A stretch of 64,000 nt of DNA from Hydractinia symbiolongicarpus (lineage: Eukaryota; Cnidaria; Hydrozoa; Anthoathecata; Hydractiniidae), in assembly GCF_029227915.1 (NCBI RefSeq), contig NC_079880.1:25227501-25291500 (forward strand), written 5' to 3'. Below are positions 1 to 11,900 of the stretch, in pieces; positions within the stretch are counted from its first letter, which is position 1; the number at the start of each line of letters is the position of its first letter. A model generated the notes under the pieces. That model worked only from the letters and a program-made list of their open reading frames with translations. It did not search any database and had not been told where the DNA came from. The translations under genes were made by a program, and so were the position numbers.

Positions 1-243
1 TGATGTCATCAACTTTTTTAAACCTTTATATCTTCTTAACCGTTGGTCAATAGCACATGATACTATACATTTTTCTCATCAGCGCTTCAAGCTCTGCAAA
101 TTACAGGAAACGGATAAACAAATTTCGCGAACTTTTCTTTCTTCATGCACTGGCTTATTGATGTCAGCAAAAAATCTAAAACAACCTATTTTTTATATTA
201 TTCTTCTGCCTAAGTGGATATTTCCACGGGCCTTAACGACTAG
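1..243 (+). mobile_element. Helitron-like element, 3' end (5' part outside window)
   Basis: Positions 211-243 form a stem-loop (GTGGATATTTCCAC) followed by CCTTAACGACTAG, which is the hairpin-plus-CTAG ending typical of Helitron 3' termini. The same terminus recurs near 7933, 15207, 24871 (minus), 26552 and 28331. The body (about 79-127) shares a block reading roughly CAGCGCTTCAAGCTCTGCA with copies near 7217, 7650, 7776 and 8343. A second 5'-like end, TCTATATATTAATACG, starts directly at 244, so two units appear joined head to tail. No protein is encoded; it looks non-autonomous. Confidence 0.6.
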
Positions 244-1184
244 TCTATATATTAATACGCCTTGTGTGTGTGCGCGCACAGTGAGGCCATGGTAACAAAA
301 TCACGGGTCACCTTCTTATTTACCAAACGTTGTCTCTCAAATGCATGACGCTACGCTAAAATTTACTAAGTTAAAAAAATTGCCACATAGGGGTTTATTT
401 GTTGTTTCTTTTAAAAGCAGTACAGGGTTGTTATGAATAGAATAATTCAATTTTACCACCGGTTTACCATATGCGCGCCGTATCTCACGGTAACAAGTTG
501 TTTATCAACTGAAAAAAGGAAACCAAAGCGAAGAAGGTTCTCCCTTTATCAAAGTAATCCTGAAAAAAGTTATTTCAAACAAGGCATGTCAATGCTAACT
601 CATCATGAAGTTAGCTTAAAGCTTATTTATTCTTCTATATTTTGTGTTCTGAGACCAAGGTTGCTTACTTACCGTTTTCGAATATAAATAATTCAAATCT
701 AAAATGCAAAAACCAAAACTGTTGTTGTCGAGTGAGTATAAAAAGATTTTGTTGTCAGAAATATTTTGTAAAAGAAAGAAAAACGTACGATGATACAATG
801 TCACAAAGAGAACTAATTGGAAATGTAACAGACAATTGAACACACTTTCAATTCGGTCTCTTTGGTAAGCAAAGTTTGGTAATCAAAGTAAAAAACTTAT
901 TGGACTTTTATCCAGAATACGCTAGCGACCTACTGAGGATGGCAAAAAAAAGCAGGTGCGTTGTTTGGAGTATCTAGTACGAAAAGAACTTAACTAAACT
1001 TTCGCAAAATTTTAAGTTCCTTGTAATGTCTGGAGCCTCAACATATATTTTTAAGCACTTTTTTTAAGAATGTACTCTCAAAAACAGGTTAGAAGTTACG
1101 ACTGTCCTAAGAATGTGTCAAACCTCTATTGCTTGTTCAAAATATTAAAAGAAATTGCCATTACCTATAGCACTGAAAGTTTTA
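244..1184. other. No supported gene; start of a second Helitron-like unit
   Basis: The first bases resemble a Helitron-like 5' terminus (TC followed by TATATATTAATACG). The rest contains only short, unsupported reading frames of 65-84 codons with no recognisable protein features. I see no RNA gene here. Confidence 0.35.
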
Positions 1185-1480
1185 GAGGTGCTGTTTGTTT
1201 CCTTTATAGGTGCTGCGCGCAGTCCGTTATTGCACACTCTTTACGGTTGCTAATATTTTTTTCTCCAAAAAAGGACTCATAATGGGCACCTTAAGATGTG
1301 TCAAAATGCACCAGGTAAAGGGGTGTTGAATATTGCCACGCTGTTAAAGAGAGCACTCCATGGGTGTCAAATTTCACCCATAAGTGGTGCTATATTATTT
1401 GGTACCTTTATAGGTGTGCTGTAAAAGACAGTTGCATCGGCACCCTAAAGACGTGTTGTAATCTGTGACACTATTTTGGG
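1185..1480. repeat. Degenerate GGTGC/GTGTC-rich repeat patch
   Basis: A diverged motif like CCTTTATAGGTG or CCTTAAGATGTGTC recurs about every 50-70 bp (near 1198, 1288, 1312, 1405 and 1441) in both orientations, with GGTGC, GGTGT and CACC blocks. No reading frame spans it. It may be an old satellite or the remains of a foldback element. Confidence 0.3.
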
Positions 1481-1541
1481 GTTTTAGTGGTCAGTTAAAC
1501 TGACATAACTTTATTTCAATCGGATTACTAGTATACAGCAA

Positions 1542-1660
1542 TGAATTATTAGTCAAAAATAATAATAGAATATATCTATAATGAACATATATACAAATAT
1601 CAAAAATTAATTATTAGTCAAAAATAATAACAGACTATAATAAACATATATATAACAAAA
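1542..1660. repeat. Two-copy AT-rich tandem duplication
   Basis: The block AATTATTAGTCAAAAATAAT and the following AATGAACATATATA-like sequence occur twice, starting near 1542 and 1610, about 68 bp apart and with few differences. Confidence 0.5.
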
Positions 1661-1670
1661 ACTTAAGAGG

Positions 1671-1870
1671 CACGTTCGTAAAACTGCACCCATTGGCTTG
1701 TTTCTTAGTAGAATTTTTTTTTTAAAATCCCAAAAAGTTAAGAAGCACGCTCGTAAAGAACGAACAAGATCATGTTTACGGTGAAATAAAACATAAGAAA
1801 CTTGAACTCGTTGACTTGTTTCTTAGCGAAGTTTTTGAAATCTTGAAAAGTTAAAAAGCACGCTCGCCCG
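1671..1870. repeat. Degenerate tandem repeat with GTTAAGAAGCACGCTCG
   Basis: The motif GTTAAGAAGCACGCTCGT appears three times with small changes (near 1671, 1737 and 1849). CTTGTTTCTTAG appears twice between them (near 1698 and 1817). The spacing is irregular, about 65 and 110 bp. The right end overlaps the 3' remnant of the minus-strand pseudogene described next. Confidence 0.4.
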
Positions 1871-3613
1871 AAAAAATCTAGTTAAAAAACTCTTAACATA
1901 AGAGTGCTTCATTTTCGCAATTAAAGCTATTACTTTGGGTTTGCATTTAGACCTGTCCCCAATACTTAATATACACTTTTGGATAAATGATAATTTTCCG
2001 TCCATTTTTTTATTGTAGACTAAATTAAATACATAGTACGACGCAAACATCACGATAAAACTGTGGATGAAGTCAGAGAGCTTGCAAAAACTTTAGCCTT
2101 CAACGCCCACATCAAATGTAACGTCGTCGCACAGTATATCTTTTACCAATATTGGTCGACTTGGTATTATTACTGGCGCAGAACAATTCGAATCAAATAA
2201 CGCATCCATTGATTCCCTCAACATTAGTACTGTTGCAACCAGAGTAATTGTAATGGTACAGTCTAAAAGTAAATAACGAATCTTTTAAAAAAAGTTTTGT
2301 GGCATTTTAAGGATGAAATGAACCTTAACATAATGAAAAACATCTAGAAAAGTTTTGCAAGGAATACTTTTTTTTACTGTCTGCTAAAATGAAATATCTT
2401 ATTCGTACTAATTACACGTGTACTAATTTTCGCGCGCATTTTCCCGTAAATTTAAACTTGAGCGAAATATATATTTTCTTTTTTTCACTGCGCGTCAATT
2501 AATACGCGTGGAAAAGGTGTATATCATTATCCGTCCAATTCAACTGATTGGTAATAAAATGGTTATGTTTATGAAAAAAAGGATCAAAATGATATATTAA
2601 AAACAACATTTAAGTGATTGAAGAAAAATTCACAAAAAATAATAAGTTCACCTGATCTCCTGTCAATAACGGATATATATGTCCAAGATATCTGACAACT
2701 TCATTAGTTGCATTAGTAGTGCATTTCTTCGCTCAGGAAATGTGTTTTTCATTGCTAAATTTATTATTTCGTATTTGGTCTACCAACAGCTAGTTCTTTT
2801 TGTTGTTTTAATTTAGCAACATGTTGGGATATGGTGATATCATTCTCACCAGGCAGTCTTTCAGGTAGAAAATTTGCTATACCCCAAACATCTTTCTTAC
2901 TGTTTTCTCTATCTCTTGGTATTTTGCCTTCATCCCTAGCACAACATGACTGTTCATTAAAACTGAAGACTTTGTTTAATGAAATACAGTTTCTTAATAA
3001 CACAGTAGGTACATAATTGGTACAAACCTTGTTTTTTGCAGTTTCACTTATTGATGGTTCTAAACCTGAAGTCTCTTTGGAGTTATCACCATTTTCAGTG
3101 CTATTTAGTGGACCTCCAAAAGTTTCATTCACTGTAACAGTGGAAGACATATTTTTCTCAGTTACAACAGAGCTGACATCATTGCTTGTTTTCACATTAC
3201 TTTCATCTTGTTCAATAATAATCTGCGACCTAATGTTAATAAAGTGTCGTTAATTTAAAAAGTGAACGTAATTAGAACTTTTATAAAAGACAAAATGGTT
3301 TTTGTAGATGTGCTGGCGCAAAAATTGCAGAAAACATAATACACTTTGTAGCAGTCACATACAGATACGAGATGATTGCTAAAAGAACAAACCTTTTATT
3401 AATAACACAAGTCAAATCTTCTATATTGTCTAAGTCAACAAATTCTTCAAAAGAATATTCATAATATTGAAGGCGAAATTTGTTTTTGAACTTTGGACAT
3501 TTGCTAAATGAAAACTCAATTTTCTGATGCAATTCTTCCAAAGTAGTAACACCAATTGTAACTGTTATCAATTTTTTGAAATTTTTGAGTGCAACTCTAA
3601 ATTTTTCTTCCAT
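1823..3613 (-). pseudogene. Decayed repetitive-family gene, N-terminal PB1-like domain
   Basis: Exon 1 (3613-3393) encodes a 73-residue domain beginning MEEKFRVALKNFKKLITV that resembles a PB1- or ubiquitin-like fold. It splices in frame to an exon starting at 3229 that continues with NFLPERLPGENDITISQH. The frame breaks at a stop at 2764-2766. The expected continuation (MKNTFPERRNALL, then VVRYLGHIYPLL) lies in other frames down to a donor-like site near 2652. A further segment at about 2269-1830 holds LMLRESMDALFDSNC, an in-frame stop at 2093-2095, then FASYYVFNLVYNKK. From general knowledge this domain order belongs to a highly repetitive, uncharacterised family in fish and cnidarian genomes. 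I see at least two frameshifts and one nonsense codon. It lies on the same strand as, and just downstream of, the transposase-like pseudogene. Confidence 0.6.
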
Positions 3614-3955
3614 TATTGTTTTCTTTTAACAAAATCAGTAAATAAATTAGAAATATTCATGAAACTCACAGACTATGAGAGAATACTTCAAATATTGATA
3701 CTAACTTTTGTGCAAAAAAGTTATTTATCACTCGCAATAGGATGTGTGAAAGTTAATATGCGCAAAAATATAATTATATATACAGCTAACATTAAAGAAA
3801 CACATCTATATTTTGTTTGCTTTTACACAAATATTTTTTTTTACTGCGCAAAAATTAGTACATGAAAAATTAGTACAAGATATCATACAATATTAGAAAA
3901 CAATACAATATTTAATATTATTTAATATAAAGAACAATATACAAGCACGCTCTGG

Positions 3956-5500
3956 TTAAATAGACACATTAATTGGTACATAATATCTAAAAATTACATG
4001 GTCAACATTTTCGTAACTATATAATGCAAGTGGGTGATAATCCAGTAAGGCATTCATCATGATCAATTCATTATTGTCGCTCGGTTGAACAGAGTATGCA
4101 TGAATATGACTATTGTAACAATCTACCTCCAGGGTATTGCATAACAAAATAATAGAATCATTGACAATAAATACTTTCAATATATTTCCGAACACATATT
4201 CATCCTCCTGGAAACAAATAATGACAGCTTCATCCTCAGTATATCGCTGACCTTCATATTTGACTGACTATGCAATAGTAAACACAAAATCTTCATTAAT
4301 ATCTAAGTTTCGAAATAACTTTTTCTCAGATTCAACGAGACAATGAAATGAAATATCACTGGAACCAATCAGTTCTAACTTTGCATGCGCAAGAAGTGAA
4401 TCTTCTTTTAAGGATAGGTATGAAAACATCTGATGTTTTTTTCTGCCAAAATCAAACACAACTTTTTCCTATTTTTATTATTGTTTAAGAGCTGTTTTAG
4501 TTGTCCATTTTTCGACTAAAATCGCAATGTTTTATAAAGTGGACCAAATTTCTTAATCATATCTGGATAATGTTGCAAGAAATGACATTTTGGTTTGAGA
4601 ATATTTTGGGGATAACACTGTAGATAATCTTCTAAAAAGTCATCTATTAAGTGTGATAAAATTAAAAGTTCTTCTTGATGGAAAGATGGTGCCCCTAAAC
4701 GATCTACAACGTCACGAAATAGAATAAAAATTTTCCAACACTTATCATCCAAAGGTATTTTTTCTCCAATAAAAAAGGGTAGAAGACGCAAAAGTGCCAC
4801 ATTTCAATGGCAGTTTGTTTCATCTTCAACTGGGATGCAGGCCTATCTTGTATCACTTGTGGTTTATTTTTTTTGTCAACATCAAAATACGGATAAATTA
4901 CTATTGCTTTATTTAATTCTAACAATGAAATGTATTTTTTATCCATTAGATACACAATTGAATCCACTGTCAAATCCTTTGGAAAACCTTCAAGAACATC
5001 GTGGGCAAAATCTGGTGGTAAACCATCAATGACATGAAAATACTTAAGCGAATTCAGGCACGAATCACATGCAATACCATATGTGGAAGACAGTGAAGGA
5101 TCGATACTAATATTTTCAATGTGGTTTTTGAACATTTCTTTTGTCCTTAGTGCTGATCGAATTTTAATATCAGTCGACGATATTCTTTCAGCCATGCAAA
5201 ATCGACAAAAACGTTTTATTCTACTCAAATTTTGGAAAAAACCACCAATAGCATGTGCAGCTAAATTGTCTGCAATCATCATCGAAACAGTCCCATAACA
5301 TATGTGTGACATAACACTAAGACAAATTTCAATGCCTAAAGTTTCCAGGTTTTTTAAATCTTTGAGAACTGGTTCTAAAATGCTGCTATAACCATATTCT
5401 TAACAAGTGCTGCTGGACCCAGAAGAAGGTAAATATTGGTTAGTCTACTTCTGTACTTTGGTGGTAAGCTTCCCAAGAGAAAATAGAAACCTGATGTTTT
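3956..5500 (-). pseudogene. Decayed transposase-like gene (TNP2/KDZ-type motifs)
   Basis: Reading leftwards on the minus strand, the pieces keep one protein order: FYFLLGSLPPKYRS (about 5490), then YGYSSILEPVLKDLKNLE, ICYGTVSMMIADNLAAHAIG, a C-x2-C type RFCRFCMAE, GLPPDFAHDVLEG, LLPFFIGEKIPLDDKCW, KPKCHFLQHYPDMIKKFG and finally LLDYHPLALYSY ending at 3956. The phrases PPDFAHDVLEG and HFLQHYP are typical of an abundant transposase-derived family in metazoan genomes. The frame shifts near 5400 and again near 4798. A TAG replaces the expected glutamate codon after KTLRF (near 4526). More stops separate the last two pieces (4268 and 3956). It is a dead copy. I found no terminal inverted repeats by eye, so element ends are not set. 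Confidence 0.65.
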
Positions 5501-6080
5501 ATATTTTTGAATTTTGTTTAAAGTTCTATAACATATCTTCTGTTTATTACATATTTCATATATATAATGAAATGTTAAAAAACCTGACAATTCAATTTTT
5601 CCTGATTTTCAGGTAGAATCAAAAACGGTGAAGGAATTTGGATCATGTGTCAAAACTTTGTACAATGATTCCTCTCAATGGAATAAAGTTATGTTGCGAG
5701 TTTTAAGTTCAATCTAAAAATATAAGGAATTTAAAGAAAATTTGGGGTTTATCAGGTAAAAGGCTATATACAAGGAATGGGACCCAAACATTTGGCAGGC
5801 TGGTATCCAATCATTCGTGAAATTTTTATTTGAGAACTCTTTACAAATAATCGTCCGAGAAAGTTGAGAAATTGAACGAGCTCTTTGTGCGATGTTTCAT
5901 TTAGAATTTTCCGTCCTGTATGGAGGCTTTGACTCGTGAAATCATATTGTTGGAATTGTTCATTATAATTTTTAAGATGCAATTGAGAAAATTATCTTTG
6001 TTTATAGAGGTATATAGGAAATAAAAGATTTAGATCTGGACCATGTCCATTTTCTTAACCACAAGGCTGCAGTATAAATT
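5501..6080. other. Spacer with one unrecognised minus-strand frame
   Basis: A 72-codon minus-strand frame at 5982-5764 could be an upstream piece of the transposase-like pseudogene, but it has no motif I recognise. Nothing else is supported. Confidence 0.2.
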
Positions 6081-6351
6081 GTCTTTGAATGCATGCTACA
6101 ATATTTGAACGCACACTACAATTAATGAACGCACACTACGATCTTTGAATGCACACTACAATCTTTGAACGCACACTACAATTTTTGAACGCACCCTACG
6201 ATCTTTGAACGCACGCTACTATCTTTGAACGCACACTACAATCTTTGATCGCACGCTATGGTCTTTGAACGCACGCTACGATCTTTGAACGCACGCTACG
6301 ATCTTTGAACGCACGCTACGATCTTTGAACGCACGCTACGATCTTTGAACG
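6081..6351. repeat. 20-bp minisatellite, 13.5 copies
   Basis: The consensus unit is ATCTTTGAACGCACGCTACG. Thirteen full units run from 6081 to 6340, followed by an 11-bp partial unit. The leftmost units vary (TGCATG, CACACTACA) and the last four full units are nearly identical, so recent expansion was at the right end. There are no spacers between units. Confidence 0.95.
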
Positions 6352-6602
6352 AGTATGATACCAACAAAATTATGCTCCGTCATTTGTTACATGTGTATTT
6401 ACGCCTCCCCTCTTACCAAATTACGTTGAATATAATAAATAGATATAAAATCACTAAATTAGCTAGTTTACAAAGAATTTCTTTAAATGTCACTTTTTAA
6501 AGTTGTGCTAGGGAATCTCATTTTCATTATTTTTACAGTCCATAGAAAGTTCCAGTTACAAGTTTACGACGTATATTCTCAATTTCACAGCATTCCTGCT
6601 TT

Positions 6603-6675
6603 GTTTGTGTGTTGTTGTTGTTGTTGCTGTTGATGTTGTTGTTGTTTTTGTTTTTGTTGTTGTTGTTGTTGCTGT
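6603..6675. repeat. GTT-type trinucleotide microsatellite
   Basis: About 70 bp of imperfect GTT repeats (interrupted by GCT, GAT and TTT). They yield spurious valine-rich and threonine-rich frames on the two strands. Confidence 0.85.
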
Positions 6676-6722
6676 TTTTATATTTAATATTTTTAGTATG
6701 GAAACTTTCGATATACTTTTAG

Positions 6723-6787
6723 GAGTGAATCTGTATATCAAAAATCTCGAGGGTAGTATCGATGACGAAAAATTACGCTCAGAATTT
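6723..6787 (+). pseudogene. Partial copy of PABP exon 5 (start of RRM4)
   Basis: About 65 bp match the first part of PABP exon 5 (minus strand, from 16264). They encode [20 protein letters not shown] and keep the splice-acceptor context TTTTAG before GAGTGAAT. Homology stops abruptly after the codon for phenylalanine. Retention of the acceptor means the copy came from genomic DNA, not from spliced mRNA. It lies in inverted orientation to the parent gene. Confidence 0.8.
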
Positions 6788-7049
6788 GATTTGCATATGC
6801 TCCTCAAAAACCGATCTGTTTTACATTTTGTGTAAACTTTTGTGAGGACGGACCGTATATATTCCAAATATAATGTCTTTGGTGATTCAAAATTTACTCC
6901 GTATTTTTTGACATTTACATTTAAAATGGTTGGTAAAGGTCACTACAGATCACCATACTAAGAAAAAAAATTGTGTTCTTAACCGGTTATATAAATTTCG
7001 CATTTTGTGTATATTTTTGGGGTACAGGATAGTATGTAACCGAATAAAT

Positions 7050-8497
7050 AATTTTCCAGATATAAATTTGATGTTTTTTACACTTCTGATTAAAATATTA
7101 AAGGTTTTCAACGTAATAAAACGTAGTCACTTTATAAGATGTAAATATTTGAGATGTGTCATATCTGACTTTATTATTATTGTTGGTGTTGTACATGATT
7201 CTATACATTATTTTGATCAGCGTTTCAAGCTCGACACATTGGAAGCAACGTGTCAACAAATTTTAGGAAAAAAAATTGTGTATTGATTGGGTCCTGGGAG
7301 ACGTCATCAAACTACAAGTTACGGTTCTCCTTTCCAATGTACTCCTGCCTATTGACGTTAGCAATATTTTAAAATTTTAAAACACTAATATCTCCCTATG
7401 CGTTTGCAAACGCATATGACGGCGCGACGTCAATAACACTAATTTAACGTCAATATCCTTCATTAAATTAATAAAGCAATTACAGTGCACGTAAAACTTT
7501 GAAGTAATGGTTTTTTCACCGCGTGAGTAACTAGGGACCACCTAGGTTGATGACTTCATCAAGAAACCTTTAAACCCTAATATCATTTGCAACCATTTGT
7601 CAAAGATACACAATTTTATACATTTTGTTGATCAGCGATTCAAGTTCTACATGATAAAGGCAACAGATATACAAATTTCTAAAAAAAAATTTCGTGAGTT
7701 TTCGCGGGAAATATTTTAACCCTTTTATCTCCTTAGGCATTTGTCAAAAAGATATGATCCTATACATTATTTTGATCAGCGTATCAACGTCTACACATTT
7801 ACAGGCAACGGATAAACTAAATTTCGTCTATTCTTTTGTATGCACTAACTGACGTCAGCAAAACATCTAAGAAAACCTCTTTTTCCATTATGATTATGCC
7901 TAATTTGATTTTTCCACGGACTTTACCGACTACTCTCTATAATATTAGGAAGCTTCTGTCTGTCTGCGCTTAACTTTTACAAAGTGATTTATATTCTTCA
8001 CAATTTTCTTTAATAAAATCTATATAACATTACCTATAAAATGGTTTTGTAATTTATCAAACTTTGACGTTAAAATAATATTAACGTCAAAGGAAAGTAT
8101 ATTAACATTAGTAAAACCATTACAGTGCATTTAAAATTTTGGGGCTAAATAACTTGGACACGATGTGGTGACGTCAGTCATATTTCACTGCGCTGGTAAC
8201 TAAGGACCACCTGGGACCAATTTGGGTAAGTTTTTAAAACCTGGTTCCTCGAATGCGATTCTGAATGAACGGGTTGAAGACAAGAAGCCTTTAAACCACA
8301 ATCTTTTTGTACCGGTTGTCAAAAGAACATGACCCTATACATCAGCGTTTTGAGCTCTACACAATTACCGCATCATGTAAACAAATCTTCCCCCCAAAAA
8401 AAATTTTTTTTGATTATTAAAGGGTCCTTGCAGACATCGGCTCCCTCCCATTGAACTCCTGCCGCAGTTGGATTTCTTCACGGACCTTGTGGAGTAG
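7050..8497 (+). mobile_element. Array of Helitron-like non-autonomous units
   Basis: A block reading roughly GATCAGCGTTTCAAGCTCTAC, then a GGCAACGGATAAACAAATTT-like stretch, recurs near 7217, 7650, 7776 and 8343. It matches the unit at 79-127. Segments reading like AAACCTTTAAACCCTAATATC precede it, and a GACGTCAGCAAAACATCTAA-like segment follows it. A 3'-type end (TTTTTCCACGGACTTTACCGACTAC) at about 7910-7933 is followed immediately by a 5'-type end (TCTCTATAATATTAGG) at 7934. A degenerate 3' end lies near 8497. Outer limits are approximate, and no protein is encoded. Confidence 0.5.
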
Positions 8498-8675
8498 TGG
8501 ATTAATAAACTCTCTTCCAACTCTAAATCCTAGTTATGCCTAGCGGTTGAGAGTATCAAAGAGTTTTCCAAAGGAGGCCTAGATTACATGCTCGAACAGG
8601 GCTAAAGAACGATCTTGGTGACTTTTGCCTTTTAAAGTTGTTTTTTTAATGCTTAAAATATAACTGTATTTGTAG

Positions 8676-8911
8676 GAGTGAATATGTATATAAAAAATCT
8701 TGAGGATGGCATTGATGACGAGAAATTACGTTCAGAATTTTCCACGTATGGTACTATTACAAGTGCTAAAGTGATGAAAGATGACAAAGCAAACTCTAAG
8801 GGATTCGGTTTTGTGTATTTTTTATCTCTTGATGAAGCTACCCAAGCGGTTACTGATATGAATGGTCGTATTCTCGTTACTAAACCACTTTATGTCGCGA
8901 CATTGAAATAA
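8676..8911 (+). pseudogene. Longer partial copy of PABP exon 5 (RRM4)
   Basis: Starting right after an acceptor-like TTTGTAG, this segment encodes [19 protein letters not shown], continues through the RNP1-like KGFGFVYF and ends [15 protein letters not shown]-stop. It matches PABP exon 5 (minus, from 16264) for about 225 bp. The first 155 bp or so differ at only about 3 sites. The remaining 70-80 bp differ at more than ten, mostly synonymous, sites. The rest of exon 5 is missing and no start codon or donor is in place, so it is unlikely to make a PABP. It could be an exon fragment from a paralogue. Confidence 0.75.
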
Positions 8912-11900
8912 AATTCTGGTCGGCCGGTCCATGCAATGCAACATTTCTAACTGGATCGGGCTTCTCTACAGGTTATGTATGTAATGGTTATAATTATTAA
9001 CATTTTTCAAAAGCCTTTGTTTGTAACCTAGAATATGACCAGAATATACCTTGCCATCATCGTATGGATATGTTATGTTTCTTTATTTCTTAGAAAAGTC
9101 ACGAATTATTAATAGCCTCGTCATCTCAAAAGACATATTCTTAAGTTGGCTATACAAATTTTTTACAAGTTCTACAAATATTCTCTTTTAAAAATCCGGA
9201 TGTAAGGTGTAATTTGAAGAAACTTATTTTTCCAGGTAAACCATCATAGCTCAATCTAATCATTACCAAGAAGAATCAAAATCAGAGCAATAAATTTTCC
9301 TAATCAGAAGAATTTAAAAGCATAAAATTTGTTTAAAACGTTCTCTTTTTGATAGCAAAATAAACGTTATTCAACTCGAGCTAACTATGTATCAAGACTA
9401 GTTTATTAGTCATGATGTAAGTTTCATGTTCTGAGCTTAATTTTGGAATAGTAGTTTTGAGTGAGTATCCAATGTCTCAGAGATCCATGAGACCCAAAAA
9501 TTCAAGTATCTAATAAATACATTTGTAAGGTCAGTAAATATTTTTTATAACTATGTAATGTAGCTAAAAAAGTTATTAAAATCAGTTAGGGGACGGTATC
9601 CCACCAGACCGTATACGGTTAACGTGATTTAATTTTCACGAATATATACAAATATGCATAAAATAAAATCCCGTTAGTACCTTAGAGATGCAACATCAGC
9701 TACTGATTATACAGGAACCACGTAATGTCCAGAACACAAAAAAACGTTCAAATAAATGAAAGATTGACATGAGCAAAATTAATTTTTCTAGCGCAGGTCC
9801 GTTTTGGCCTATAAAGTTATTTAATCGGCTGCTATTAGATTTGTGTTTCTTTTGCTTTGCCATTGATTAATTTGGTGAACATTGGGTCTGGTATTGGTAA
9901 CTTGGAGCGAAGATAAGGTACTTTTTTGTTGCTTCTGTCAAAACTCTCTCATTATCATGTCGGCTCGAAGGTTGCCATTTCTGTAAAAGGAGTTGGCAGT
10001 TTGTTCACATATTTGCGCACGCATAGCACTAAATCTGCTGTGATATCGACTAATCCGTAATAATTATTTGTATGAAATGATTAAATTTGCCAGATAAATC
10101 ATAATCCACTGAGTATTTGACGTTGTAAACGAATTCCGGTTAGAGATGGATTTAACGGCCAATCATACGATTCTCTTACCGTCTAGGAGAATATATTTTC
10201 GCCTATCGTTAAGGCGATTAACAAGTTTAAAGCCCCATGTAAGCAAACGTTATCGTTGCCTTTTAACTGATCTTCTTGTCATCTCTGTTAATTCGCAAGG
10301 TGTGCTACGTTTTCGGTACTACGGTTTGTTTAACTAAATGATCTGGTTCACTTTCGTTGTTGCTCTCGTTGTTAATGCCGGTTTTGTTTTTGTTGTTTTT
10401 ATTTTGATAATAATTCTCATTAGATTGGTAAACTTCTTTGAGGTATTGTATACCTAGCCGGCAATTTAAGTGATGTTAACGATCCTTATATGCTATGCAT
10501 TCTGGACTAATGATCATGAGCATAAAAATTTAAAAAAGTGTTTTTGTTAATAATATAAACATTTTTGGCTAGGTTGTGCTACCTGTTAAACCCGTTTTTC
10601 CGACTTTTAACGATTCTTATCCGATACATGGGATTTATCAAAATTTTCACAACGTTTATTCATTTTTATGCGGAAAAACCGGAAGGTAAGTTACACCCTC
10701 ATCCTAAGGGTTTTTTGCTTTTTTGATATGAAAGAAGACAGCGGAAAATACCTTTGTATGGTTGAGGGATATTTGGCTAATATATGGCCAGATTATGCGA
10801 ACGCGTCATAAGAAATACGTTAATTTATGCGATCAAAAAATGACGGAACTTTACCTGTTAGAAAATTTATGTTCCAGCAACAGAAAATGTACAGAATTTT
10901 GTATTGTCTCACCAGTAAAAATACAGGAAAAATTATTTTGCAATAAACGTCTTTAAAGATTGGAAATGAAGTTGTGCTGTTTTTGTGTGCATGTTACATA
11001 ATACTTTGATATAGTTTAGCTAGCTAACAAGTACTTCCTGAATAGAACTTTTGTTTGCTGAACTTAGAAAGTTCATTGTTTAGATTTTAAATCATATTTA
11101 GGAAAGTTTTTATTTTTGTGGCGTTCTAAATCCTATGAAAAAACAAGGGAGTGAAGAGAAGCACAGAATAATTTCTGAGTATTTGTAGACAGCTTCTTAT
11201 GATATCAGCTTGCTTATATATATTATTCGGATGGAAACGAAGAGTATACATCTCTGTTAACAAGAGAAAATCTTAGTGGAGTTAAATGCCATAGAATGTG
11301 TCATAAACTAATAATATAGACCAAAAGATTTTATGATTGGTATAATTGTTAAATTCTTGCTTCATGGATATTCAGTAATCTTGAAATTTGTGAACAAGAG
11401 CTAACATTTTTATAAAAAAATGTTTGAGATAGTTCAGGAAAGTTTCCGCACATTTCGTTACGTCAAAGAGCAGAACAATTAAGGGATACTTTAAAGGAAT
11501 TGATTAATTGAGAACTAATTTTTGCAAAGTTAGCAACTTATCTAAAATATCTTGTTTAAAATACCTCCTTAATTTGGATACAATAACAAGGATGTGTCTA
11601 AATACTAAAAAAGTTAGGATAAACGATTAATTTTGACATTAAAAGCAATTTTTCATGCTTAAAATATGTCAGAGTCTTGTGTTAAGTCAGGGTCTGAATA
11701 AAATTTGTGCCATGTTTGATTGGTGCAACCCAGTTTCACATATTTGCTAATTTTTTAAACGCACTATCTCACAGATAGACCAGAAAAAATCTTCCATAAT
11801 CGTGTCGTAAAATTCTGTTTTAGGATGTCCATAAAAAAAGTCACCAATTGCCAGCTGTGGGTAGGTTGATTTTATGTGCCCCTGCATGAAGGTTAAAGTA

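Noticed and set aside
6081-6351. Short regular repeats resembling a CRISPR array
   Set aside because: Units are contiguous with no unique spacers, and the context is eukaryotic; it is a minisatellite.
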